Below the pieces are notes generated by a model. The model made no database searches, was not told the DNA's origin, and saw only the letters and a program-made list of their open reading frames with translations. The position numbers and the translations under genes were made by a program. Below are positions 18,106 through 26,984 of a DNA stretch of 62,834 nucleotides, piece after piece; position 1 is the stretch's first letter, and the number at the start of each line of letters is the position of its first letter. Origin of the DNA: Nocardioides sp. Root140 (lineage in GTDB: Bacteria > Actinomycetota > Actinomycetes > Propionibacteriales > Nocardioidaceae); assembly GCF_001426745.1 (NCBI RefSeq), contig NZ_LMFI01000015.1:1-62834 (forward strand). The letters run 5' to 3'.

Positions 18106-19257
18106 TCAGTTGCTCGCGACCTGCATGGAGCCGTCGTCGGCGAAGCTCGCCATCACACCCTCAGAGACGGCGGCGCCGTCCTTGGTGAGTTCCAGGGAGA
18201 GGATGCTGTGCTCCGCGACCAGGTCGCTCGTCGACGCCGCGGGGATCGCATCGCGGAGGGACGCGCCGTCGACGTCGCCGTCCTCGTCAGCAGCCAGGAT
18301 GGCCGCCGCGACGGTCCAGCCGACCTGGTAGCCCAGGGCGCTGTACGCCGTGGGGGACTCGTCGTACTTGTCGGCGTACGCCTTTTCGAACGATGACCCG
18401 CCCTGCATGCCCGGCGCCCAGACCTGCGGGAAGACGAAGTCGTCGGCAGCGTCTTCGGCGACGGTGTAGGTCTCGCTGCTGATGGCGACCGTTCCGGCCC
18501 GGATCACGTGGTCGAAGCCGCCGGACTGGTCCATCTGCAGCATCAGGTTGCCGGCTTGGGCCGGGAGAACGGACAGCACGACCGCGTCGACGTCGTCGTC
18601 GCGAAGGTTGGCCAGTACCGCCGAGAAGTCGGTGTCGGTGGAAGCCACTTCCTGTCGGGAGTCGAACCCGCCGGGGAGGCCCTTCTCCGTGGTGTCAGCG
18701 AGGGTGGCGAAGGAGGGGTTGTCGCTGGCCACGATGACGCCGACTCGCTTGGCGCCGTGCTCGGTGAGGTACTGGCCCATCGCCGTCGTCGGGGTGCCGA
18801 GGTCGGTGAAGCGGAAGGCGAAGCCGTCCTTGTTCTCCAGCTCGCTGCCGGCACCGGAGAGGAAGGCGATCTTGTCGTCGTTGGCCAGTGGCGCGACTGC
18901 CTGGCCGAGCGGGCTCTGGGAGTCGTTGATGACAATCGGTGCGCCGGCCTGGCGCAGCTTGTTGTAGCCGGTGACAGCCGAGGTGACCTCCGACTTGGCG
19001 TCCTGTGTCTGGATCTCCACCTTCACGTCGGCGTCGTCGAAGGCGGCCTTGGCTTGCTGCAGGGCGAGCTCGAAGCCGTGCTGGAAAGGAACCCCGAACG
19101 ACGTGGCAGCGGGGCCCGAGAGATTGGCCAGCAGGCCGACCTGAACGGCATCGGAGTCACCGGCGGACGGACCGGCACAACCGGTCGCGGCCAGCAGGAC
19201 ACCGATGGCGCCCGGCACGATGAGCCGGGACAGGCGGCGGGTGGGTTTCATGGACAT
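18106..19257 (-). CDS. ABC transporter substrate-binding lipoprotein (LivK family), second importer
   Basis: 383 residues. Signal peptide followed by LLAATGCAG, with Cys as the likely lipidation site, then VQVGLLANLSGPAATSFG as in LivK proteins. AAGGAG lies just upstream of the ATG at 19257. It starts an eight-gene unit (K, H, MG fusion, F, DUF7064-like, kinase, helical protein, SurE) with no gap above 10 bases. Substrate unknown; only distantly similar to the first binding protein, so the two importers probably take different compounds. Confidence 0.92.
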   Translation of the reverse strand: MSMKPTRRLSRLIVPGAIGVLLAATGCAGPSAGDSDAVQVGLLANLSGPAATSFGVPFQHGFELALQQAKAAFDDADVKVEIQTQDAKSEVTSAVTGYNKLRQAGAPIVINDSQSPLGQAVAPLANDDKIAFLSGAGSELENKDGFAFRFTDLGTPTTAMGQYLTEHGAKRVGVIVASDNPSFATLADTTEKGLPGGFDSRQEVASTDTDFSAVLANLRDDDVDAVVLSVLPAQAGNLMLQMDQSGGFDHVIRAGTVAISSETYTVAEDAADDFVFPQVWAPGMQGGSSFEKAYADKYDESPTAYSALGYQVGWTVAAAILAADEDGDVDGASLRDAIPAASTSDLVAEHSILSLELTKDGAAVSEGVMASFADDGSMQVASN

Positions 19258-19414
19258 GAGCTCTCCTTGGTTCCGGTGGCGCAGGTCACATGGCCTGGGC
19301 GATACCGGAATGTAGGAACGGGGCGAGAAGGGGGTCAAGGAATCGTGGGTTCACGGCCGGACGGCGGTTGGAGTAACCCACAACCCGTTCAGCCCAGGGC
19401 TGTGCCAAGAGCCT

Positions 19415-20683
19415 TCAGGCGAGTGTTCGCAGCGTCGATTCGGTGCCACGACCGAACCGTGGAACGGCGTGGTGGCCCTGCAGGCGGAGCACGAGGAGGG
19501 CAGTCTGCACGCTCAACTGGTCATTGGGGGTCGACGCGACGTCCAGCCCGGTCAGGTCATGCACCCGGGACAGGCGATGGCGCACGGTGTTCTCGTGCAC
19601 CTGCAGGACCGTGGCAGAGTCCCGGATGCTGCGTCCCGACTCGAAGAAGACCTGCAGGGTCTTCAGGAGCATGCGCATCGCCTCGCCGCCCTCGAGCAGC
19701 GGGCCGACCACGTCATGCACGTAGATGCGCACGGAGTTCTCGTCGCTGTTGGCGACGAACAGCCGGGCGGGGCCCAGCTCGTCGCAGCCCACTGCCCTGG
19801 TGTCGGGGGAGCCGTAGCGGTCGAGGCACCGGGCCACTTCGCGCGCCTCACGGTAGGCGCGGCGGAGTTGCCCCGGCCTGGTCACCGACGACAAGCCGGC
19901 AACGGCCTGTTCGTCCCCCATGCGCTCCAGCCCGTCGATGACGGCGCCCTTGATGCGGTCGAGGAACGGGGCATGGGCGGAGTCCTCGGGAACCTTGACT
20001 GCAAGCAGCACGCCCTCCGAACCGCGGATCGGGAGTATCTCCACCGCCAAGTCCTTGGCGACCAGGTCGGAGAGGCGGCCCGCGTCGACGGTCGACCCGG
20101 AGGAACGCCCGCGTTCGAGCACGAACACCACCACGCGGTCGGCGGCCAGGTCGACGCCGAGGTACTCGGCGCACGCACGCAGGTCCGCGTCGTACGTCGT
20201 GCTGCGTACCATCTGGCGGCCCAGGTTGGTGCGCGCGTTCCACGCCACGCGGGCCAGCCGGCGCTGGGCAAGGTACTCCCCGCGCACATGGATCGTGGCG
20301 CGGTCGGCGATCCAGACGAGGTCCTCAGACGAGTCGTCGGGGTCGTCGCAGGCAAGGACCAGATAGGCAAAGAGGTGCCCGTCGTGCGCGACCGGTGCGA
20401 TGACGTGGCGCCGCAGGGGAAGTCGTCGGTCACGTGGCAGCACCGTGGCGGAGATCGGTGGTTCGCCCTGGGACCCGATGGCCGCGAGGAGGCGTCCGAG
20501 CCGCGGGATCGATGCCTCGCGTCCGGTGGGGACGGAGCTCGCCACGATGCGCTCGTCGGGGTCGATCAGATAAGCCACGGTGTCGGAGACGGCCGAGATG
20601 GTCGCGACCAGATCACGCAGCGACCCGCCTTCGGCTCTCGTGTCGGAGAGCCTGATTTCCACCGCGAGTTGGTCGGGGAACAT
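19415..20683 (-). CDS. PucR/CdaR-type transcriptional regulator
   Basis: 422 residues. The C-terminus carries the PucR helix-turn-helix (SIRDSATVLQVHENTVRHRL), preceded by a GGDEF-like/PucR middle region; the N-terminal half looks like a sensor domain. AGGAGG lies five bases upstream of the ATG at 20683, so the longer GTG start at 20710 is less likely. It faces the same way as the second Liv operon and lies just upstream of it, so it may control that operon. Its own promoter contains a TGG-N5-CCA site. Confidence 0.85.
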   Translation of the reverse strand: MFPDQLAVEIRLSDTRAEGGSLRDLVATISAVSDTVAYLIDPDERIVASSVPTGREASIPRLGRLLAAIGSQGEPPISATVLPRDRRLPLRRHVIAPVAHDGHLFAYLVLACDDPDDSSEDLVWIADRATIHVRGEYLAQRRLARVAWNARTNLGRQMVRSTTYDADLRACAEYLGVDLAADRVVVFVLERGRSSGSTVDAGRLSDLVAKDLAVEILPIRGSEGVLLAVKVPEDSAHAPFLDRIKGAVIDGLERMGDEQAVAGLSSVTRPGQLRRAYREAREVARCLDRYGSPDTRAVGCDELGPARLFVANSDENSVRIYVHDVVGPLLEGGEAMRMLLKTLQVFFESGRSIRDSATVLQVHENTVRHRLSRVHDLTGLDVASTPNDQLSVQTALLVLRLQGHHAVPRFGRGTESTLRTLA

Positions 20684-20717
20684 CTCGCCTCCTGTGGGGA
20701 ACTGACTCACAATAGAA

Positions 20718-20728
20718 TGGTCAGACCT
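20718..20728 (-). promoter_or_regulatory. Putative operator, TGG-N5-CCA family
   Basis: TGGTCAGACCT, 35 bases upstream of the PucR-type start. Read toward that gene it is GGTCTGACCATTCTA, matching the sites at 5007, 31389 and 51105. Confidence 0.5.
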
Positions 20729-20837
20729 AAAACGTCAACGGGTGGGCAGGTCGTCGAGGTCGGCTCGGGTGTGGGAGGCTCCACCCCTTGCTGGACGCCG
20801 GAGCGCCGCCATGCCCGGCATCCGGCAGAGTGACTCC

Positions 20838-21587
20838 ATGGATCTCGATCTCAACGGCAAGGCGGCTCTCGTCACCGGCGGCAATCGCGGCATCGGCCTC
20901 GCGGTGGCGAAGGCGCTCGGCCGGGAAGGCGCCCGCGTGGCCCTTCTCGGGAGGGATCGGCAGAGCCTGGCCGAGAGTGCCGCAGGGGTCGGCCCGGGCA
21001 CTGTCGTCGTCCGTGCAGACACCACGCAGGATGTCGAGGTTCGTGCTGCCGTCGACCGGGCCGTGTTCGAACTGGGACGGCTGGACATCGTGGTCAACTG
21101 TGCGGCGCCCCGCGCCACTCCCGGTCAGGTTCCGGGGCTGGCCGGCCTCGATGACGACGACTTCCTGCGGCAGATGGACACCAAGGCGCTTGGCTACGTG
21201 CGCGTCGTCCGGGCGGCCGCACCTCACCTCGAGGCCGCCGGTAGGAGCGCCGTGGTGAACGTCAGTGGGATGAACGCGCGTCTCACGGGCTCCATCACCG
21301 GCTCGGTGCGCAACCTCGCGGTCGTCGCGATCACCAAGAACCTTGCCGACGAGCTGGGCCCGTTCGGCATCTCGGTGACGTGTGTCCACCCAGGCCTGAC
21401 CGTCACCGAGCGGGTTGCCGACGACGCCGCGTACGCCGAGCAGGCCGCGGGCAATGCGTTGGGTCGGCCGGTGACCGCGGAGCAGGTCGCCGACGTGATC
21501 ACCTTCCTCGCCTCGCCGCGGGGAGGCGTGGCCAACGGGTCGGTGATCACGGTCGACGGCGGCCGCCCGGGCGTGATCTGGACCTGA
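20838..21587 (+). CDS. Short-chain dehydrogenase-like protein without catalytic Tyr/Lys
   Basis: 249 residues. The Rossmann cofactor motif GGNRGIG and the NCAAP strand are intact, and Ser is present in VNVSGMN, but the YxxxK pair is missing: the stretch about 13 residues after the Ser reads TGSVRNLAVVAITK. The C-terminal GGVANGSVITVDGG is canonical. Either it uses another mechanism, acts as a structural or regulatory partner, or is inactive as a dehydrogenase. Start at ATG 20838. It diverges from the PucR-type gene. Confidence 0.8.
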   Translation: MDLDLNGKAALVTGGNRGIGLAVAKALGREGARVALLGRDRQSLAESAAGVGPGTVVVRADTTQDVEVRAAVDRAVFELGRLDIVVNCAAPRATPGQVPGLAGLDDDDFLRQMDTKALGYVRVVRAAAPHLEAAGRSAVVNVSGMNARLTGSITGSVRNLAVVAITKNLADELGPFGISVTCVHPGLTVTERVADDAAYAEQAAGNALGRPVTAEQVADVITFLASPRGGVANGSVITVDGGRPGVIWT

Positions 21588-21616
21588 TCCCTCCGGGGGT
21601 GCGCATCAGGACAAAA

Positions 21617-21627
21617 AGGTCGTACCA
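21617..21627 (+). promoter_or_regulatory. Putative operator, TGG-N5-CCA family (variant)
   Basis: AGGTCGTACCATT begins here, 54 bases upstream of the LuxR-type start. It keeps GGTC and CCATT but has CGTA in the centre. Confidence 0.35.
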
Positions 21628-21670
21628 TTGCCGACACCAGTCCGATCCAGAGTGTGCCGAGAGGGGACTG

Positions 21671-22810
21671 ATGTTCGACGAACTTGCCGAGCGCGTGCAT
21701 GCGGTCCTGCGCCTGACTTCGGGCCTCACGGCGGAACCGGGCCTTGCGGCGTTCCATGCAGTGGGGGGCATTGAGTCCCTGAACCACGCCCTGGATCGCG
21801 CTGACGCGACGCTGAGCGGCTGGCTGGCCGCCCACCCACATGAGCAGGTGCGAGCAGGCGCCGTGGCCAACGAGGTGGGGGCCGTCCGCCTGCAGGTGCA
21901 GACCCACGAACTCACCCGCCGCCGCGAGTCGGTCGACGCCTTGCAGTCCGCCTTGCGTCGCATGCGTACGGCTGGCTCGGTCGAGGCGCTCACTGCGCAA
22001 GTGCCCCGGGAGGTGTCGGCGCTCGGCTTCCGGCGCGTGCTCTTCTCCTGGGTGGACCAGGCCCGCTGGGTGCCGGTGTCGACGTACACCGCGAGCGGGC
22101 CAGAAGAGGCGCGGGCGATCATGGCCGCGGGCGACGCGCCCTACTGGCACACCCGCGACCTGCTCGAGGCGGCGATGATCCGGCATCGGCGCTCGATGCT
22201 GGTCCGCGATGCGCTCGACAACCCTCATGTGCACCTCGACATCCAGGCCGTCATGCACTCGACGTCGTACGTCGCCGCGCCCCTCATTCGGGGGTCGAAG
22301 GTGGTCGGATTCGTGCACGCCGACCAGAGCGTCGAGGGCGCGGAGCTGGACGGGTTCGACCGTGACCTGATCAGCATGTTCGTGGAGGGACTGGGCCTTG
22401 CCTTCGAGCGCGTGGCGATGCGGGAGGAACTCGACAGTGTTCGCTCCCGTCTGGGGCGCCAGGCCTCGGCCCTCAGTGACCTGGTGGCGCAGATCGGAGA
22501 CATCGATGCGACCGAGCCCCGCACCTCTGCAGTGGAGGAGCCACGTGGGGAGGTGGCGTTTCCCGCGTCGTCCGAGTCCGTGCCGCTCCGTCTGGGAGAG
22601 GGGCTGACTCGACGCGAGGCGCAGGTCTACGCGCTGCTCGGCGACGGCGTCAGCAATGCCGAGATCGCCGACCGGCTCTACATCGCGGAGGGCACGGTCA
22701 AGACCCACGTGAAGCACGTGCTCCGCAAGGTGAGTGCCGAGAACCGGGCCCACGCCGGGGCGCTCTATCGCTCCCGTCCCCGCCGGGAGCCGGGGTGGAC
22801 GGAGGGGTAG
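21671..22810 (+). CDS. GAF-LuxR transcriptional regulator (copy 1)
   Basis: 379 residues: an N-terminal helical region (1-100), a GAF-like sensor (about 105-255, including SYVAAPLIRGSKVVGFVHAD), a linker, and a LuxR/NarL helix-turn-helix at the C-terminus (LTRREAQVYALLGDG, then VKTHVKHVLRK). It probably senses a small catabolite or aromatic/terpenoid ligand and activates transcription. It lies directly upstream of the P450 operon; copy 2 at 51194 lies directly upstream of the dikinase operon. Similar inverted repeats are present at both places. Confidence 0.87.
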   Translation: MFDELAERVHAVLRLTSGLTAEPGLAAFHAVGGIESLNHALDRADATLSGWLAAHPHEQVRAGAVANEVGAVRLQVQTHELTRRRESVDALQSALRRMRTAGSVEALTAQVPREVSALGFRRVLFSWVDQARWVPVSTYTASGPEEARAIMAAGDAPYWHTRDLLEAAMIRHRRSMLVRDALDNPHVHLDIQAVMHSTSYVAAPLIRGSKVVGFVHADQSVEGAELDGFDRDLISMFVEGLGLAFERVAMREELDSVRSRLGRQASALSDLVAQIGDIDATEPRTSAVEEPRGEVAFPASSESVPLRLGEGLTRREAQVYALLGDGVSNAEIADRLYIAEGTVKTHVKHVLRKVSAENRAHAGALYRSRPRREPGWTEG

Positions 22811-22814
22811 GAAG

Positions 22815-22833
22815 CCACCCCTCGAGGGGGATG
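22815..22833 (+). promoter_or_regulatory. Palindrome upstream of the P450 operon, candidate LuxR-type site
   Basis: CCACCCCTCGAGGGGGATGA contains the palindrome CCCCTCGAGGGG about 80 bases before the P450 start. In the same orientation, a related CCCTC...GGG...GAT arrangement precedes the dikinase gene (51176-51195). Confidence 0.4.
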
Positions 22834-22899
22834 AGCCGCAACCCCCGATCCTCGCAAGATGGTGCCAGTTCGTGACCGGCATCACATCGAGGAGAAACC

Positions 22900-24228
22900 A
22901 TGACTGTCACCGCCCCTTCCACCCGGGCCACAGTTCCCGACGAGATCGGCCGTCGCGTCGTCCTTCCGGAGGGGCACAGCGACGACGAGGCGCTGTTCGA
23001 GGCCTATCGGTGGCTCCGTGAGAACGCACCGCTCGCGCTCTCCGACGTCGAGGGCTACGACCCGCTCTGGCTGGTCGTCAAGCACGCCGACATCATGGAG
23101 ATCGAGCGCCAGCCGGACGTCTTCACCAGTGGCGGCGGCGACGACCCCGGGTCGCACAACCCGGTCCTCGCCAACCAGGCCGGCGACGCCTTCACCAAGT
23201 CGCTCACCGGTGGCAGCCTCCGGGTCCTCGAGACGCTGACCTACCTCGACCCGCCCGAGCACACCATGGTCAAGGACATTGCGACCCAATGGTTCCGACC
23301 GGCGTCGCTGAAGCAGTGGGAGGACCGGATCCGGGAGCTGGCCCGCGAAGCGATCGATGACCAGCTCAAGCCAGGTGTCAACGACATCGAGGTGGTCGCC
23401 GACTTCTGCCTGCGCTACCCCCTCCACGTGATCATGACGCTCTTCGGGGTCCCCGCCGAGGACGAGCCCCGGATGATGGCGCTGACCCAGGAGTTCTTCG
23501 GCACCGCCGACCCTGACACCCAGCGTGAGGACGTCGAACCACTCACGCCCGACGCTGCCGCCCAGCAATGGTCGGCGACCATCCAGGACTTCTACGCCTA
23601 CTTCGACACCCTGCTCAACGCGCGGCGTGCCGAACCGCGCGAGGACCTCGCCACGATCATCGCCCAGGCCAGGCACCCGGAGACGGGGGACTACTTCCCC
23701 AAGGAGGTCGCCTACGGCTGGTTCATCGCGATCGCGACCGCCGGGCACGACACCACGTCGAGCACCATGGCGTCCCTCCTCGAGGCGCTGGCCCAGAACC
23801 CCGGTCAGCTGGCCGAGGTCCAGGCCGACCCGAGCCGCATCCCCGACCTCGTCAACGAAGGCCTGCGCTGGGCCTCGCCCGTCAAGCAGTTCACCCGCCG
23901 GGCAGAGCAGGACTACGTGCTCAGTGGCCAGGAGATCCGCAAGGGAGAGCGCATGATGCTGCTCTACCAGTCGGCCAACCGCGATGCAGATGTCTTCGAG
24001 AGCCCCGACGAGTTCCACTTCGACCGCAAGCCCAACAAGCAGATCGCCTTCGGCTACGGCCCGCACATGTGCATCGGTCAGCACCTCGCCAAGCAGGAGC
24101 TGCGGATCATGCTCGAGGAACTCCTGCCTCGCATCGCGGACCTCCGGGTCACCGGCGAGCGCAAGGTGGTGCAGACGAACTTCGTCGGCGGACTTCGCAG
24201 GCTGCCGATGCGCCTGGAACTCACGTGA
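22900..24228 (+). CDS. Cytochrome P450 (CYP108/P450terp-like by context)
   Basis: 442-residue class I P450 monooxygenase. I-helix AGHDTTS (281-287), ExxR (Glu-320, Arg-323) and haem loop FGYGPHMCIG with Cys-391. It is followed by its own ferredoxin reductase, ferredoxin, alcohol dehydrogenase and aldehyde dehydrogenase, the gene content of the Pseudomonas alpha-terpineol (terp) operon, whose P450 hydroxylates an allylic methyl group. A CYP108-type role is inferred mainly from this context. It overlaps the reductase gene by four bases. Confidence 0.9.
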   Translation: MTVTAPSTRATVPDEIGRRVVLPEGHSDDEALFEAYRWLRENAPLALSDVEGYDPLWLVVKHADIMEIERQPDVFTSGGGDDPGSHNPVLANQAGDAFTKSLTGGSLRVLETLTYLDPPEHTMVKDIATQWFRPASLKQWEDRIRELAREAIDDQLKPGVNDIEVVADFCLRYPLHVIMTLFGVPAEDEPRMMALTQEFFGTADPDTQREDVEPLTPDAAAQQWSATIQDFYAYFDTLLNARRAEPREDLATIIAQARHPETGDYFPKEVAYGWFIAIATAGHDTTSSTMASLLEALAQNPGQLAEVQADPSRIPDLVNEGLRWASPVKQFTRRAEQDYVLSGQEIRKGERMMLLYQSANRDADVFESPDEFHFDRKPNKQIAFGYGPHMCIGQHLAKQELRIMLEELLPRIADLRVTGERKVVQTNFVGGLRRLPMRLELT

Positions 24229-25448
24229 GCCTGATGTCGGGCCGGGTCGTCGTGGTCGGAGCCGGGCATGCGGCCGGCACGTTCGCGGCGCTGCTGCGCC
24301 AGGCGGGGTACGACGGCGAGCTGGTGCTCGTGGGTGCTGAACGACATCTCCCCTACCAGCGACCACCCCTGTCGAAGACCTTCCTGGCCGAGCCGGCCAC
24401 GCAATGGCTCCGCGAGGCTCCCTTCTACGTCGAGAACTCGATCACTGTCAGGCTCCACGAGACGATCACCCTGATCGATCGGGTCGCGCACACGGTCGAG
24501 ACATCGCTGGGCCAGGTGCTGACGTACGACGCCCTGGTGCTCGCGACCGGGGCACGGCCGCGCATGCTGGACGTGCCCGGATGCGACCTGCCCGGGGTGC
24601 TCAGCCTTCGCACGATCGAGGACGCGGCCGCACTCCGCGACGGGCTGGCCGGAGCCGCGGGGCTGGCCGTGGTCGGCGGAGGCTACGTCGGCCTTGAGGT
24701 CGCCGCCGTGGCCCGTTCGGGAGGCGTGCCGGTCACCGTCCTCGAACGTGAGGACCGGGTCCTGGCGCGAGTGGCCAGCCCGGCGCTGTCCGGCATCCTG
24801 GCCGCGCACCACCGTGGTCGGGGCACCGATGTGCGCACCGGCGCCGACGTGGTGGCCTTCGAGGGCGACGCCGACGGAGTTCGCCGGATCCGCCTGGCCG
24901 ATGGCGAGGCCGTCGACGCTGGAACGGTCGTCGTCGGAGTCGGTGCCATCCCGTGCGACGAACTCGCCTCACGCTCCGGCCTCCTCTGCCGTGGCGGCGT
25001 GGTGGTGGACGGGGCCGCGCGGACCAGTGATGACGCCATCTGGGCGTTGGGCGACGTCACCGTGCGCCCGCGGCACGGCGGAGGCGAGCCGATGCGGTTC
25101 GAGAGCATCCCGAGCGCGACCGAGCAGGCCCGCCAGGCAGTCGCATCGATCATGGGGAAGCCGTCGGTGGAACCCGAGGTCCCGTGGTTCTGGTCCGACC
25201 AGTTCGACCTGAAGCTCAAGATCGCCGGCGTCGTCGCGGCGCCGTACGACACCGTCCTGCGCGGCGAGCCCGCGACCGGATCGTTCGCGCTCTTCCACCA
25301 CCACGGTGGGCGCCTCGTGGCCGTGGAGGCCGCGAACGCCAATGCCGACTTCATGGCGGGACGTCGGCTGCTCGCCTCGAACCGCCCCGTCGACGCGGAC
25401 CGACTCGGCGACCCGACAGTCCCGTTGCGCGAGCTCGCCCTCGCCTGA
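24225..25448 (+). CDS. FAD-dependent ferredoxin reductase for the P450
   Basis: 407 residues, two Rossmann folds: FAD motif VVVGAGHAAGTFA at the N-terminus, PYQRPPLSK, ATGARPR, a second GGGYVGLEVA nucleotide motif near residue 148, and the WALGDV FAD-closing motif. It belongs with putidaredoxin, rhodocoxin and terpredoxin reductases, moving electrons from NAD(P)H to the 2Fe-2S ferredoxin encoded next. Start: GTG 24225 overlaps the P450 stop; ATG 24234 is an alternative. Confidence 0.9.
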   Translation: MSLMSGRVVVVGAGHAAGTFAALLRQAGYDGELVLVGAERHLPYQRPPLSKTFLAEPATQWLREAPFYVENSITVRLHETITLIDRVAHTVETSLGQVLTYDALVLATGARPRMLDVPGCDLPGVLSLRTIEDAAALRDGLAGAAGLAVVGGGYVGLEVAAVARSGGVPVTVLEREDRVLARVASPALSGILAAHHRGRGTDVRTGADVVAFEGDADGVRRIRLADGEAVDAGTVVVGVGAIPCDELASRSGLLCRGGVVVDGAARTSDDAIWALGDVTVRPRHGGGEPMRFESIPSATEQARQAVASIMGKPSVEPEVPWFWSDQFDLKLKIAGVVAAPYDTVLRGEPATGSFALFHHHGGRLVAVEAANANADFMAGRRLLASNRPVDADRLGDPTVPLRELALA

Positions 25449-25484
25449 CCCATCAACAGCTCGTCCGATTCCAGGAGCAAGCCC

Positions 25485-25802
25485 ATGCCCAACATCACCT
25501 ACCAGCTGCCGGACGGCAGTGAACAGACCGTCGATGTGCCCGAAGGCCAGACCGTCATGGACGGCTCGGTGCGCAACAACCTGCCGGGCATCGTCGCCGA
25601 GTGCGGGGGCAGCTGCTCGTGCGCCACCTGCCACGTCCATGTCGCCCCTGAGCACATGGCCCTGTTCGACGAGCCGATGGACGAGGAGACCGAGCTGGTC
25701 GAGTTCCTCGACGGTGCCTGCGAACGCTCACGGCTCTCCTGCCAACTCATCGTCTCGGCCGAGTGCGACGGCGCCCGCGTCGTCGTGCCGGACACCAACT
25801 GA
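25485..25802 (+). CDS. 2Fe-2S ferredoxin (adrenodoxin/terpredoxin type)
   Basis: 105 residues. Cluster ligands Cys-40, Cys-46, Cys-49 and Cys-86 have the C-x5-C-x2-C...C spacing of P450-coupled ferredoxins. Cys-44 and Cys-79 are extra. It carries electrons from the upstream reductase to the P450 at 22900. Confidence 0.93.
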   Translation: MPNITYQLPDGSEQTVDVPEGQTVMDGSVRNNLPGIVAECGGSCSCATCHVHVAPEHMALFDEPMDEETELVEFLDGACERSRLSCQLIVSAECDGARVVVPDTN

Positions 25803-25825
25803 TCCCATCGGACAAAGGAAGAACC

Positions 25826-26929
25826 ATGCAGATCACCGCAGCAGTGCTCGAAGGACTCGGCCAGGACTTCGTCCTCCAGGAACTCACGCTCGCCGACCCG
25901 GCCCCTGACGAGGTCGTCATCGAGATCGCCGGGGTCGGGCTTTGTCACACGGACCTGGCCGTTCAGCACGGCCATCTCCCGTTCCCGTTCCCCGGTGTCG
26001 TCGGCCACGAGGGCAGCGGCACCGTGGTCGCGGTCGGCAGCGACGTCACCAAGGTAGTTGTCGGCGACCCGGTTGCAGCGACGTTCAACTCCTGCGGCAT
26101 GTGCACGCAGTGCGCGCAGGGCGCTCCGTCGTACTGCGCCGACTTCATGGGCCGGAACTTTGGCGGAGCGCGTCCCGACGGCACCAGCACCCTGCACCGC
26201 CAGGACACGGCGTGTGGCAGCTACTTCTTCGGCCAGTCGAGCTTCGCCACGCACTCGATCGCTCGCGAGCGCAACGTCGTCAAGGTGAACCCGGCCCTCG
26301 ACATCGCGCTGGCCGGCCCCCTGGGCTGTGGCATCCAGACAGGCGCCGGAGCGGTCATGCAGTCCATGGCCTGCCCCGGCGGGTCGTCGCTCCTGGTCGT
26401 GGGCGGCGGATCAGTGGGCCTCTCCGGTGTGCTCGGCGCGGTGGTCCGCGAGCTCGGGACCATCATCGTGGCCGAGCCCCTCGCCGCACGTCGCCAACTG
26501 GCCCTGGAGCTCGGCGCGACGCACGTGATCGACCCGGCCGCGGGACCGCTGTCCGAGCAGGTCCGCGCCATCCTGCCTGAGGGCGTCGGCTTCGCCCTGG
26601 ACACCACGGCCGCAATCCCCGTGGTCAACGAGATCATCGCGAGTCTCGCTCAGCGCGGCACCCTCGGCATGGTCGGTGTGCCGTCGGACCCGACCTCCGA
26701 ACTGGCCGTCGGACTGATCGAGATGCAGGCCCGCGGCCTGCACTTCCAAGGCATCGTCGAGGGCGACAGCGACCCCGACCACTTCATCCCGGAACTGGTG
26801 GACCTGCACCTCGCCGGCAGGTTCCCGTTCGACCGCCTGGTCACGACCATGCCGTTCGCCAAGATCAACGACGCCGTTGCCGCCCAGGCGCGCGGCGAGG
26901 CGGTCAAGGTCGTCCTGGTCCACGAGTGA
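25826..26929 (+). CDS. Zinc-dependent alcohol dehydrogenase (aryl/allylic alcohol type)
   Basis: 367 residues of the medium-chain dehydrogenase family. Catalytic zinc: Cys in GLCHTDLA and His-Glu in GHEGSG. Structural zinc: four Cys in CGMCTQCAQGAPSYC. NAD-binding GGGSVGLSGV. It resembles aryl-alcohol dehydrogenases. By context it oxidises the P450-made primary alcohol to an aldehyde. Start ATG 25826 with AAAGGAAG upstream. Confidence 0.9.
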   Translation: MQITAAVLEGLGQDFVLQELTLADPAPDEVVIEIAGVGLCHTDLAVQHGHLPFPFPGVVGHEGSGTVVAVGSDVTKVVVGDPVAATFNSCGMCTQCAQGAPSYCADFMGRNFGGARPDGTSTLHRQDTACGSYFFGQSSFATHSIARERNVVKVNPALDIALAGPLGCGIQTGAGAVMQSMACPGGSSLLVVGGGSVGLSGVLGAVVRELGTIIVAEPLAARRQLALELGATHVIDPAAGPLSEQVRAILPEGVGFALDTTAAIPVVNEIIASLAQRGTLGMVGVPSDPTSELAVGLIEMQARGLHFQGIVEGDSDPDHFIPELVDLHLAGRFPFDRLVTTMPFAKINDAVAAQARGEAVKVVLVHE

Positions 26930-26984
26930 CGCGCTGCCGTACGACCCACCACCTCGGGAATCCCACCACCCTCAGGAGAGAACC

